Shown in pieces: positions 27,001-34,818 of a stretch of 64,000 nucleotides of DNA (the first letter of the stretch is position 1; every line of letters starts with the position of its first letter). A program made the position numbers and the translations under genes. The notes beneath the pieces are model-generated. The model saw only the letters and a list, made by a program, of their open reading frames with translations, ran no database searches and had not been told where the DNA came from. Origin of the DNA: Marivirga sericea (GTDB lineage: Bacteria > Bacteroidota > Bacteroidia > Cytophagales > Cyclobacteriaceae). Location: positions 124,001 through 188,000 of the forward strand of contig NZ_FXAW01000001.1 in NCBI RefSeq assembly GCF_900177665.1, in the 5' to 3' direction.

Positions 27001-28057
27001 ACAATATTTTAATGCTTATCAAAATTTAATTAAATTTAAATTGATGGATAAGATCTCCTATGAGAATCTTTGGGAATGGGTAGATCAAAAGATACCACAA
27101 AATCTTGATAAATTATTTATTAGTCCAGACGGGATTTATAACAAGATTAATATCAATACTTTATATAGCGAAAATTTAGACCAGTATCTCTTAGAAAAGG
27201 ATAATATTAGGATTATTACTAGTTCTCGTGACTTAATTAAGGTTCGTAAACCAAAAGAAGATGAAATCCAATATATGGCAGGGGCTGGCAGTGATTTGAA
27301 TGCATTGCCAAGTTTGGTCTTGATAGGAGCTCCCGATTTTTCATTAGGGAGTACTGAGGACAATATGGATTTAACAGCACAGAATATTGGTCTGATGAGA
27401 AATTTTAGTGGAGGAATTCCTTCCCTTCCTGGAACCAAAGTTGAAATAAATGTTATTGACTCTATGACCAGAGCAAATAATTGGTCAGTTCAAAAATTCC
27501 TCGATGATGAGGCTAATGAAATTCTAATTGATAGTTTGACTGCTCCTAATGTTTTGCATATTGCTACTCATGGTTTTTTCAAGGCCTATGATGCTGATAA
27601 GAAAGTAGCTGGAGTGGAAAACCAAGGGAAAGAAGAGAATCCGCTTTTAAGATCTGGAATTTTGTTAGCAGGTGCTTCTATCGGATTGGCAGGTGGTTTA
27701 CCTTACGAAAATAGTTTTGAAGATGGCTTATTAACCGCCTATGAAACTATGAATTTAAATTTGGATGGAACTGAGTTAGTGGTGCTTTCAGCATGTGAAA
27801 CGGGCTTGGGTGATGTGAAAAATGGCGAAGGGGTGTATGGGTTACAAAGGGCATTTTTAGTGGCTGGCGCTGAAAATCTAATCATGAGTTTATGGACAGT
27901 GAATGATTATACCACACAGCTACTCATGACAGAGTTTTATAGGCATTGGACAAAAGGAGATAATAAATTCACAGCATTCCGTAAGGCACAGATGAAGATA
28001 AAAGAAGAGTTTCCGGAACCTTATTATTGGGCGGCATTTACAATTATAGGAGAATGA
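24008..28057 (+). CDS. Secreted TPR-CHAT domain protein
   Basis: A 1349-residue exported protein: signal peptide (end near GLTQ, residue 24), then a long array of tetratricopeptide repeats (about 25-790, including several TPR_12 type units such as YANTLNNLGSLRLENGDYDLAESYF), a helical linker and a C-terminal CHAT domain. The caspase-like dyad is visible: His1188 in HIATHGFF and Cys1263 in LSACETGLGD. CHAT domains are caspase-type cysteine proteases, usually activated through their TPR part. The frame opens 8 codons earlier at a TTG, but the ATG at 24008 directly precedes the signal peptide. The stop overlaps the next start as ATGA, so the gene is translationally coupled to the OmpA-like gene. 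Confidence 0.9.
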   Translation: MIRYIIQIVIFLGFFFCCSFFGLTQDTWDESFTALQKAEKDDQLELAESLLNKALEQAENTYGQKHQAYVLTLHLGVKLAFKTEDYARGLKLGKEELQLMNEVSFDQQSQFYTQLLNYLSQLHLQNGNMAEALQFSKDYMEVLEKEDLNSLSHALAVYDYAILLYQDQQEEALKYVEEALLLLNQYAAQAGSQYLNSLYYAATLLQEADQIDKAAAYYDKVIGITQDNNLQSSDLWKVSAYQRALIFQENSQNDEAISFYEVLKTQLENDEETGKELYASAKNNLGVLYQKTGQSQKGEILLSLGGEDLQSQLNSAAVSFNNGDYTTALALYSLAHDSLKVQNQYDSLQSAKILAQKALVYKTMGQLDSALQLLLLVDNDLLQHIDGKKEEKALTYKNTGDIYLELADFDSAELFLTKALDQFNGEGKLKTEIEIQTRNSLGVLEQSRTNIEKAAAYFTKNLKLIEKVLGKQTVEYANTLNNLGSLRLENGDYDLAESYFKDASFIYSSIFGATHQSNARAYENLGTVAQSRSQYRKADSLYQLAERTYLNSLGASHPALLNVNSKLALVKLAEADYPTAERYFRKTLDLSSSIFGDQSVAYADALSGMGLYYQSTGNLKEAKNNLQKAISIYIDKLGKLHPSYVTSIENLSSIYQSEGNIAEALPLLNEALEMDSIIYGVRHPKYATTLHNLASLYLSNEDYKKAKDYYEKSLVIDEAVYGIENPVFASTQYNLAVLFQKQEQHEKADSLFRKVTKLRKEVLGQNHPDYIFTLYGWGILKQVESDVDSAYALLSSSVNSYLFLFKEYFPAMSESEKSAFYHKVNPVFEAYKDFAIENYQTIPKLKEDLFNLQLSTKAMLLNASAKMRNKIINSGDEELISLFKTWQDEKERAIQYYSYTVEELNAQNIDLNELEGTINSMEKELSLKSNLFNEGFGTDSINWRKLKESLPPNTGVVELIRVMKSLKNDSIIYVGLILTDTMEEPEIAVLQEGRRIEEQYFNAYQNLIKFKLMDKISYENLWEWVDQKIPQNLDKLFISPDGIYNKININTLYSENLDQYLLEKDNIRIITSSRDLIKVRKPKEDEIQYMAGAGSDLNALPSLVLIGAPDFSLGSTEDNMDLTAQNIGLMRNFSGGIPSLPGTKVEINVIDSMTRANNWSVQKFLDDEANEILIDSLTAPNVLHIATHGFFKAYDADKKVAGVENQGKEENPLLRSGILLAGASIGLAGGLPYENSFEDGLLTAYETMNLNLDGTELVVLSACETGLGDVKNGEGVYGLQRAFLVAGAENLIMSLWTVNDYTTQLLMTEFYRHWTKGDNKFTAFRKAQMKIKEEFPEPYYWAAFTIIGE

Positions 28058-30165
28058 AAAAAACTATGAAGAATATTGATAAAATATTTTTATTCACCCT
28101 CTTAATATTTTGGTGTTTTTCAGGTTTGGGACAGTCTCAAAAAGACTCTATAGAGCAGGTATTGGACTCCATTTACCCCAAAAAAATTGTAAGTGAAATA
28201 AGTACTGAAAAATTTACAGAATATGCACCTAGTATTAGTGCTAATGGGAGGACATTGATCTACGAATCTAATAAGGATGGCTCTTGGAAACTGTATTTGA
28301 CACGAGATGAAAATGGCACCTGGGGAGATGAAATTTCTTTAGATAGTATCAATAACTTCGGAGATTCTATAGATGTAATCAGTGGTCCCAATTTTAGTTA
28401 CGATGGAAATAGAATTTATTTCCATGCTTCTTTTGACGATGGGTATGGGTCAGAAGATATCTTTTACTCTGAAAGAATTGGAGACACCTGGTCAAAACCG
28501 AAAAATCTCGGTCCAGAGATCAATAGTAGAAGTTTCGATGGCTTTCCTACCATTACTACTGATGGGAAAACGCTTTATTTTGCAAGAAATAGTAAAAACG
28601 TTCCGGAAGGAGTAACTGAATTTTGTTATGAAATTTACGTCAGTCAAAAAACAGATAGCGGCTGGACAGAACCTACAGTATTACCATATCCGGTTAATTT
28701 AGGGTGTGAAAAGGCTCCTAAAATTATGGCAGATAATCGCACTTTAATATTTGCCTCATTAAGAGAAGGGGGAATAGGTGGATTTGATTTATACCAAACT
28801 AATCTTAATGCTGATGGAGATTGGGTCAGTCCAGTTCCATTAGAATATGTGAATACGACTGATAATGACCTATTTTCCTGTATTTCAGCATCAGGAGAAA
28901 TCATGTATTTTTCAAAAAAGGATGATATTTACAGTGTAGAGATTCCGCAAGAGTACAGGCAATTTCAAAATGTGACGATTCAAGGGTTGATTAGAGATGC
29001 TGATAGTCAGGAAGGCCTTTCAGCTGCCTTAAGAATAACAGATGCAAATACTTCAGAATCAATTACAAGCTTTGATAATAATCCTTCAGATGGCTTTTAC
29101 TCTATCGTTTTGTCAACTGGGAGAGCCTATAATCTGGAAGTGCGTAAAGACGAGTACAGTAGTGCACTTTATTATTACGATCTAAGGGATATTGAAAGTT
29201 ATAAAGAATACGAACAAAATATTGATTTATTTACAACGGCACATTTAAATGTCAATATCTATGATATTGAATTATATGATCCATTAACAGCTACTATTAC
29301 AATTAAAAATGATATTGGTCGTACAGTAGAGATTGTGGAATCAGATGGGGAGACTTGGAAAACCAGATTAGACCTTCCCATAGGAAATGCATTTACAGTT
29401 GAAGTAGAAAGTGAAAATTTTAAGCCCAAGAGTTTTTCAATTGATTTGAGGGGGTTAATACTTTATAGAGAGTATGAACAAGATATTGAACTGATTCCTG
29501 AAAAAGTAGGAGTGCCCATCAATGTAAATGATTTGCTAAGTGGTGGTTCTGTTTCTTCTTCTCAATTAATTATTAGGAACAAAACCAGAAATGAAGAAAT
29601 TGTAATTTCTGGCAATCAGACCGTCAACCTTAGAGTCGGAGACCGATATTTGGTGGAAGCATCAAGTGATAGAGGGTATGCATTTAATTCCACTGAGATT
29701 GGGATTACTAAAGAAGGTAAATTGCAGACAATTGATGAAGAAACTGGTGAAATTAAGAAAGACAGCAAAAGAGTTGAGTTGAGATTGCAGCCTCTGTCAA
29801 AAGATGCTAATTTGACATTGAAAGATATTTATTTTGAATCTAATTCCTCGGATCTTTTCGAAAGTAGTTTTGAAGAATTAGACAGAGTAATCAAGCTAAT
29901 GAAATCCTATCCGAGCATGAAAATTGAGATAGCAGCACATACAGATGATATTGGAGCTGCTGAGTACAATGTGCGTTTGTCAAAAGAAAGAGCAAATAGT
30001 GTAATTAACTATGTTACGAGTAACAGTATTGAGGAGGAGCGCTTGATTTCTAAAGGATATGGCGAATCTAAACCAGTAGTGCTCAACGACTCCGAAGAAA
30101 ATAGGGGCAAGAATAGAAGAGTAGAATTAAAAATACTGGATATTAAATTGGCTCAAAACGATTAA
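28054..30165 (+). CDS. PD40 beta-propeller / OmpA-family outer membrane protein
   Basis: A 703-residue envelope protein with a signal peptide (end near GLGQ). Residues about 40-310 hold five PD40/WD40-like blades (for example SISANGRTLIYESNKDG and FPTITTDGKTLYFARN). Two or three beta-sandwich segments follow (about 320-580), and the C-terminal OmpA domain (about 590-700: DIYFESNSSDL, AAHTDDIGAAEYNVRLSKER, RRVELKI) should bind peptidoglycan. The layout recalls PorE and related T9SS-associated proteins, but the TPR part of PorE is missing. Start and stop of the two genes overlap (ATGA at 28054). The longer frame from 28027 lacks a good signal peptide start. Confidence 0.88.
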   Translation: MKKTMKNIDKIFLFTLLIFWCFSGLGQSQKDSIEQVLDSIYPKKIVSEISTEKFTEYAPSISANGRTLIYESNKDGSWKLYLTRDENGTWGDEISLDSINNFGDSIDVISGPNFSYDGNRIYFHASFDDGYGSEDIFYSERIGDTWSKPKNLGPEINSRSFDGFPTITTDGKTLYFARNSKNVPEGVTEFCYEIYVSQKTDSGWTEPTVLPYPVNLGCEKAPKIMADNRTLIFASLREGGIGGFDLYQTNLNADGDWVSPVPLEYVNTTDNDLFSCISASGEIMYFSKKDDIYSVEIPQEYRQFQNVTIQGLIRDADSQEGLSAALRITDANTSESITSFDNNPSDGFYSIVLSTGRAYNLEVRKDEYSSALYYYDLRDIESYKEYEQNIDLFTTAHLNVNIYDIELYDPLTATITIKNDIGRTVEIVESDGETWKTRLDLPIGNAFTVEVESENFKPKSFSIDLRGLILYREYEQDIELIPEKVGVPINVNDLLSGGSVSSSQLIIRNKTRNEEIVISGNQTVNLRVGDRYLVEASSDRGYAFNSTEIGITKEGKLQTIDEETGEIKKDSKRVELRLQPLSKDANLTLKDIYFESNSSDLFESSFEELDRVIKLMKSYPSMKIEIAAHTDDIGAAEYNVRLSKERANSVINYVTSNSIEEERLISKGYGESKPVVLNDSEENRGKNRRVELKILDIKLAQND

Positions 30166-30170
30166 AGAAA

Positions 30171-32330
30171 ATGAAAAATATAATATTCATCATATCGCTT
30201 TTAATCCTATTGCCGAATATAAACTATGCTCAGTCAGAGTTAGACTATGAAGATGATATCAATCCCTATTTCTTAGGCGACAGTGTAGATCTGGTTTTCC
30301 CATTATTATTTGACTTCTTTAAGAGTAATAATGGTCATCCCGCTACCAATATACAATTAGCGTTGATTTTTGAAGAACGCTACAGAAATGCTCACCCCAT
30401 CTCTGATTACGAAGCGGCCATCGCCAATGCACAGAGGGCAAAGTTATTATTTGGCCGTGCCCGCGATCTAATTGACGAGCGTGAAGTTCGAAGAAATGCC
30501 TGGTACTATCCAAATTTCACTAACCAATTCAAGAGGAATGGTAAACCAGAAGTTGAGTTTGATTCTGTTAGAGTGATTCATGAAAAAGGCTTGAAAGAGG
30601 CGGATTCATTTTTGACTTATATGCCCGCAATACATCAGAATTTCATGAAAATGGTGGAGCACTATGATTTATCCTCAAAAAACTTTGTAAGAATAAATGG
30701 TGATTATAATTCTTTGAAAGATATTTATTTACTCTATGACGCTGAATTAAGCCAGCGATTTGAATTAGTCAGAAATAGCTATGACTCAACGCTTATTTAT
30801 TTTAAGAAATATAAGGAAGCTGCTAATGATTATCCACCATTCAATTTAAATCAACAATTAGCATTTAAAGAGATCCAAACTTACAGGCTAGATGGTTTGG
30901 TGATTCAAACAGATTTTTTGGTGGATGAAATTGAGCTTTGGGATTACAGTAAATGGATTGTGCAGGTGCAAAAATTAATAGAGACTGAAATCGATCAGTT
31001 AAGAAAAGATATAATTGAAATAGAATCAAAGCTTGCGAGTTCTTTTTCTGAGATGGATAATTGGACACCAAATGATTCTATAGATGTAGACCCGATCGAA
31101 AAAAAATCGATATACAAAATACGTAAATATGATTTGAATTCTCCAGTCGCAAACGTATTTCAGTATAAAGACGATAAACTAGATTTAATGAATGCACAGA
31201 AGAGTCTTGCTGTTTATGATACTGCAATAGATATTTCTAATCAAGTTAAGCTTTATACAATCAATCGTGTTTTTCAACAAACAATTGCACTGGAAAACCA
31301 ATTGAAAAAGTATAATAGTGAGATTGAAATGAGCAATTTAAATAAAAACAAAGTGTTTTATAAAAAGTACTATGGTGGAATAGAGGACTTTAAAGAATAT
31401 TTTAAATCAGAAGAAGGAGAATTATTAAATATAAGAAAGGAAACAGCTAATAGATTAAAACGGCAAATTATTGAACAATTTGAAAAGCCATTTAGTCAAG
31501 AAATCCCTTGCTACCGGAGGATTCAATTCGACTGGCAAAATCTTGAATATCAGTATGATTCATTAGCCAAAAATATAGCATTTATTAATTTTTCGAAAAC
31601 TAACGTAAATGAATTAGAATATTTTGGAGGGTACTACTTAAATGCAGACAGTGTTCCTCAAGGATTTTATGGAGCTAAAAATGGAACTACTGTTTCATGG
31701 TACAATGCGGTGTCTTCGAATTATAAATCAAATAAAGCTTGGCAAAAGATCACAGCAATGAATGTGGTAGGAGGTGGAGATCTTAACTACCTGTTATATG
31801 AAAGCCATATTGATTCCTTAGATTTTAGAAATCAAATAGTTGTTTCAAATGAAAAAGGACAAATAAAGAATAAAATTAAAGTCGATACTCAAGAAAAGCC
31901 TGTTGAATTGGTCGCTTTAAGAAATAGCAGCTTGCAATTAGCATTTTATCAAGGTGATGGACTAGGTAATGCTGTATGGCCTAATACCCTCACGATAGCA
32001 AAATTTCATCCTGACAGTACTGACTATTCCATCAAGGAAATTGATATAAATGGCAAATATGAAGGGGTCTTTCAAACTGATGCAGGCATTATTATTTTGT
32101 CTTCATCTGAAGATCAAAAGAATATTTTCGCCACTCTTCTAGACGTTGATTTCAATGAGCTGAAGAAAAGTAGTTTCTCTTTTTCAGCAGCTACAGAGAT
32201 CAATTATTATTATCAGCTTAGTGATGAAAGCTTGCATTTAATTAGTAAGAGCGAGAAGGGACATTTTGTCTTTAATGACAATCTTTCTTTACGATATGCA
32301 GATATTCCAGTATCTAAGGAAGGTATTTAA
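30171..32330 (+). CDS. Secreted protein of unknown function
   Basis: Not recognised. A 719-residue exported protein (signal peptide end near NYAQ, residue 21). Residues about 60-450 are mainly helical and charged, with coiled-coil-like stretches. The C-terminal third (about 470-719) is beta-rich with repeated short strands ending in a polar residue (for example AFINFSKTNVNEL, YLLYESHIDSLDF, GIIILSSSEDQ), which could be a beta-propeller. It lies 5 nt after the PD40-OmpA gene in the same operon as the CHAT protein, so it is probably a third component of one envelope assembly. No catalytic motif was seen. Confidence 0.7.
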   Translation: MKNIIFIISLLILLPNINYAQSELDYEDDINPYFLGDSVDLVFPLLFDFFKSNNGHPATNIQLALIFEERYRNAHPISDYEAAIANAQRAKLLFGRARDLIDEREVRRNAWYYPNFTNQFKRNGKPEVEFDSVRVIHEKGLKEADSFLTYMPAIHQNFMKMVEHYDLSSKNFVRINGDYNSLKDIYLLYDAELSQRFELVRNSYDSTLIYFKKYKEAANDYPPFNLNQQLAFKEIQTYRLDGLVIQTDFLVDEIELWDYSKWIVQVQKLIETEIDQLRKDIIEIESKLASSFSEMDNWTPNDSIDVDPIEKKSIYKIRKYDLNSPVANVFQYKDDKLDLMNAQKSLAVYDTAIDISNQVKLYTINRVFQQTIALENQLKKYNSEIEMSNLNKNKVFYKKYYGGIEDFKEYFKSEEGELLNIRKETANRLKRQIIEQFEKPFSQEIPCYRRIQFDWQNLEYQYDSLAKNIAFINFSKTNVNELEYFGGYYLNADSVPQGFYGAKNGTTVSWYNAVSSNYKSNKAWQKITAMNVVGGGDLNYLLYESHIDSLDFRNQIVVSNEKGQIKNKIKVDTQEKPVELVALRNSSLQLAFYQGDGLGNAVWPNTLTIAKFHPDSTDYSIKEIDINGKYEGVFQTDAGIIILSSSEDQKNIFATLLDVDFNELKKSSFSFSAATEINYYYQLSDESLHLISKSEKGHFVFNDNLSLRYADIPVSKEGI

Positions 32331-32372
32331 TATAAATGAATGGGAGATAAAGATCATTGGAAAAATTAAATA

Positions 32373-32411
32373 AAAGGAAAGCAGTTTAGCATATCAAAGC
32401 TGCTTTCCTTT
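32373..32411. terminator. Bidirectional terminator
   Basis: AAAGGAAAGCAG (32373-32384) and CTGCTTTCCTTT (32400-32411) form a perfect 12-bp stem between convergent genes, with A-rich and T-rich flanks on both sides. Confidence 0.85.
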
Positions 32412-32422
32412 CGTTTTCTATA

Positions 32423-33019
32423 TCACAAAAGCTTTAATCCTACGCTTAACATGATTTGGTTTACTCTCACATTTCCTTCATCATTTCCTAATGTAGCTTG
32501 ATTGCTTAAATTACCTTCATATCGCAAGTCAATTATTATTTTCGAAATATCCACACCAATACCTGCTTGATAGGCAAATACAGAGCTCTTATATTCTGAT
32601 ACTGCACTATTAGTGTTGTTTGGTATTTCATTATCTAAATTGAAACTCGCTACCGGACCGGCATTAATTCTTAAGGGACCCATCTTCCAACCAACTAAAA
32701 TAGGTAAATCAATTTTATTTCGATTGAATTCTATGGTTTGATCTTGAACCGGTAGGTTTGGATTAGGATTTATATATTCACCTCTAACAGAATTAAAGTA
32801 TATTTCAGGTTGAACATAAAAACCAGTTATTTTAATTCTTGCAAAAATACCTCCGTGATAGCTAAACTTGGCATCGCCAGATTTGTACTCACCAACATTG
32901 TCTTTTATGCTCAATGTTGTATTACTCACACCGAACTTAGGACCAATAGTGAATATTTGTGCTTTTGCGACTGAACCAATAAAAAATAATAATGCTGTTA
33001 ATGTAAAAAGCTTTTTCAT
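32423..33019 (-). CDS. Outer membrane beta-barrel protein (PorT/OmpW-like small porin)
   Basis: A 198-residue outer membrane beta-barrel protein with a signal peptide (MKKLFTLTALLFFIGSVAKAQ). The rest consists of alternating strands such as FTIGPKFGVSNTTLS, GFYVQPEIYFNSVRG and the closing IMLSVGLKLL with a terminal hydrophobic residue, as in eight-stranded barrels of the PorT/DUF3575 kind. The open frame extends 23 codons upstream, but the ATG at 33019 is required for the signal peptide. It is transcribed divergently from bioF and shares an intergenic region with an inverted repeat. A role in biotin uptake would be speculation. Confidence 0.85.
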   Translation of the reverse strand: MKKLFTLTALLFFIGSVAKAQIFTIGPKFGVSNTTLSIKDNVGEYKSGDAKFSYHGGIFARIKITGFYVQPEIYFNSVRGEYINPNPNLPVQDQTIEFNRNKIDLPILVGWKMGPLRINAGPVASFNLDNEIPNNTNSAVSEYKSSVFAYQAGIGVDISKIIIDLRYEGNLSNQATLGNDEGNVRVNQIMLSVGLKLL

Positions 33020-33043
33020 CTTGATTAATTTTAGTGTTTGGAA

Positions 33044-33077
33044 TGGTATAACGTTTTTTAATATAAATGTTATACTT
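33044..33077. promoter_or_regulatory. BirA-like inverted repeat upstream of bioF
   Basis: GTATAAC (33046-33052) and GTTATAC (33069-33075) are perfect complements separated by 16 bp; with one flanking pair the halves read TGGTATAAC and GTTATACTT. Biotin repressor sites known from other bacteria have 9-bp halves of the kind TTGTAAACC / GGTTTACAA with a 14-16-bp spacer, so the geometry matches and the half-sites are similar. The site lies 27 bp before the bioF start. Confidence 0.45.
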
Positions 33078-33103
33078 TCATCGAACAATTCATAAAAAAT
33101 AGA

Positions 33104-34213
33104 ATGAAGGCGGAAATTGAATTAGAGCTACAATTAAATAGAAGAAAGGAGGTAGGTGGTTACCGTTTTTTGAAAAAACCAGATGAAGGCTTACTTGATT
33201 TTAGCTCCAACGATTATTTAGGATTGGCTAAAATGAAGAGTATCCATGATCATAATAGTAATTTTGTTGATAATGGAGCTGCTGGTTCGAGATTACTGAG
33301 CGGAAACAAATCTTATCATGAAGAATTAGAAGGTTTTTTATCTGAGTTTTTTAAAGCTAAGTCAGCGCTATTATTTAATTCTGGTTATGTAGCAAATCTC
33401 GGAGTGCTTTCTGCTGTTCCTCAGAAAGGAGATACAGTTTTGATAGATGAGCTTTCTCATGTATGTATCAAGGAGGGTGTTCGTCTCGGTAGAGCTAAAT
33501 ATTTCAATTTTAAGCATAATGATTTAGTTGATTTAGAAGCTAAACTTAAAAATTCTGAGGGTAATGTTTTTATAGTAGTAGAATCGGTTTATTCTATGGA
33601 TGGGGATTTGGCACCTCTAAAGGAAATAGTTGCTTTAGCTACCGAATATGAAGCAGCTGTAATTGTAGATGAAGCACATTCCACCGGTCTTTATGGTGAA
33701 AAAGGTTTTGGGTTATGTTGTGATTTAGGATTGGAAGATCAGATATTTGCTCGAATATATACTTTTGGAAAAGCAGTAGGGGCGCATGGTGCAGCAGTAT
33801 GCGGAAGCAAAATTTTGAAAGAGTATTTGATTAATTATAGCAGGCAGTTTATTTATACTACTGCATTACCTCATTACAGTGTAGCGGCAATTCAAAATGC
33901 ATTGACTTACAGAATGCATCATCCTGAGTTATGGAGCAATTTAAAATCTAAAATCGATTTGTTTAAGGCTCTCTTAAAGAAAGAGATAAATAGTTTAGAG
34001 AGCAAGCATTCGGTTCAAGGTATTATTTTGCAAAGTGCAGAGGAGGCTGTACACTTTTCCAATTATTTAAATAGAGGAGGATTTGATATACGGCCAATCT
34101 TAAGCCCTACGGTTGCAAAAGGAAAAGAAAGAGTAAGGATATGCATTCATGCTTTCAATTCTGAAGAAGAAATCACAAATTTGTGTGATCATATCAATCA
34201 GTATTTCAAATGA
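33104..34213 (+). CDS. bioF: 8-amino-7-oxononanoate synthase
   Basis: A PLP enzyme that condenses pimeloyl-CoA/ACP with alanine, the first dedicated step of biotin ring assembly. At 369 residues it is slightly shorter than E. coli BioF (384). The substrate-binding FSSNDYLGLA (33-42), GAAGSRLLSGN (58-68), PLP-ring contact Asp189 and His192 (VIVDEAHSTG) and the Schiff-base Lys223 (YTFGKAVGAHG) are visible. It is the first gene of bioF-bioD-bioA, with a 4-bp overlap (ATGA) to bioD. No bioB, bioC or bioH is in the window. Confidence 0.94.
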   Translation: MKAEIELELQLNRRKEVGGYRFLKKPDEGLLDFSSNDYLGLAKMKSIHDHNSNFVDNGAAGSRLLSGNKSYHEELEGFLSEFFKAKSALLFNSGYVANLGVLSAVPQKGDTVLIDELSHVCIKEGVRLGRAKYFNFKHNDLVDLEAKLKNSEGNVFIVVESVYSMDGDLAPLKEIVALATEYEAAVIVDEAHSTGLYGEKGFGLCCDLGLEDQIFARIYTFGKAVGAHGAAVCGSKILKEYLINYSRQFIYTTALPHYSVAAIQNALTYRMHHPELWSNLKSKIDLFKALLKKEINSLESKHSVQGIILQSAEEAVHFSNYLNRGGFDIRPILSPTVAKGKERVRICIHAFNSEEEITNLCDHINQYFK

Positions 34214-34818
34214 ACTATTTTATAACCGCAATCGGTACTGACAGTGGAAAATCACTTTTCAGTGCTATCATCTGTGAAGCTTTAGAAGCAGATTATTGGA
34301 AACCTATTCAAGCCGGATTTCCCCGTGATACTGATTATGTTGGAGGGCTTTTGAGTAACTTGAAGTCCGATTTAATACCTGAAAAATACGTACTCAATAC
34401 TCCAGCTTCTCCTCATTATGCGGCAGAAATTGATGGTGTTAGTTTAGAAGCGCAAGATTTCAATATTCCAAAAACTGACAATGAGCATTTAATAATTGAA
34501 GGAGCAGGTGGAGTTTTGGTTCCTATAAATGAAAGGGAGTTTGTAATTGATTTTCCCCAACAATGGGAAATGCCAGTTGTTTTGGTAGCTAACCTTTATT
34601 TAGGGAGTATAAATCATACTTTGCTGACTGTAAACGAATTGAAGAGAAGAGGGGTTGGTGTAAAGGGTATAGTTTTCAATGGACCATCCAATCCTGCTAG
34701 CGAAGATATCATTCTAAAGTATAGCGGTTATGCTTGTTTATTGAGAATAAAGGATGAAAAAGAGATTAATCATAGCATTGTTCGAAAATACGCTGCGGAG
34801 TTAAAAAAGAATTTATGA
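34210..34818 (+). CDS. bioD: Dethiobiotin synthetase
   Basis: An ATP-dependent enzyme that closes the ureido ring of dethiobiotin from DAPA and CO2. At 202 residues it is a little shorter than E. coli BioD (225). The P-loop-like start MNYFITAIGTDSGKS (variant GTDSGKS, usual form GTDTGVGKT with fewer residues here) and EGAGGVLVPIN are visible. It overlaps bioF and bioA by 4 bp each, so the three genes are translationally coupled. The shortened P-loop (GTDSGKS) is unusual for the family and worth a structural comparison. Confidence 0.9.
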   Translation: MNYFITAIGTDSGKSLFSAIICEALEADYWKPIQAGFPRDTDYVGGLLSNLKSDLIPEKYVLNTPASPHYAAEIDGVSLEAQDFNIPKTDNEHLIIEGAGGVLVPINEREFVIDFPQQWEMPVVLVANLYLGSINHTLLTVNELKRRGVGVKGIVFNGPSNPASEDIILKYSGYACLLRIKDEKEINHSIVRKYAAELKKNL

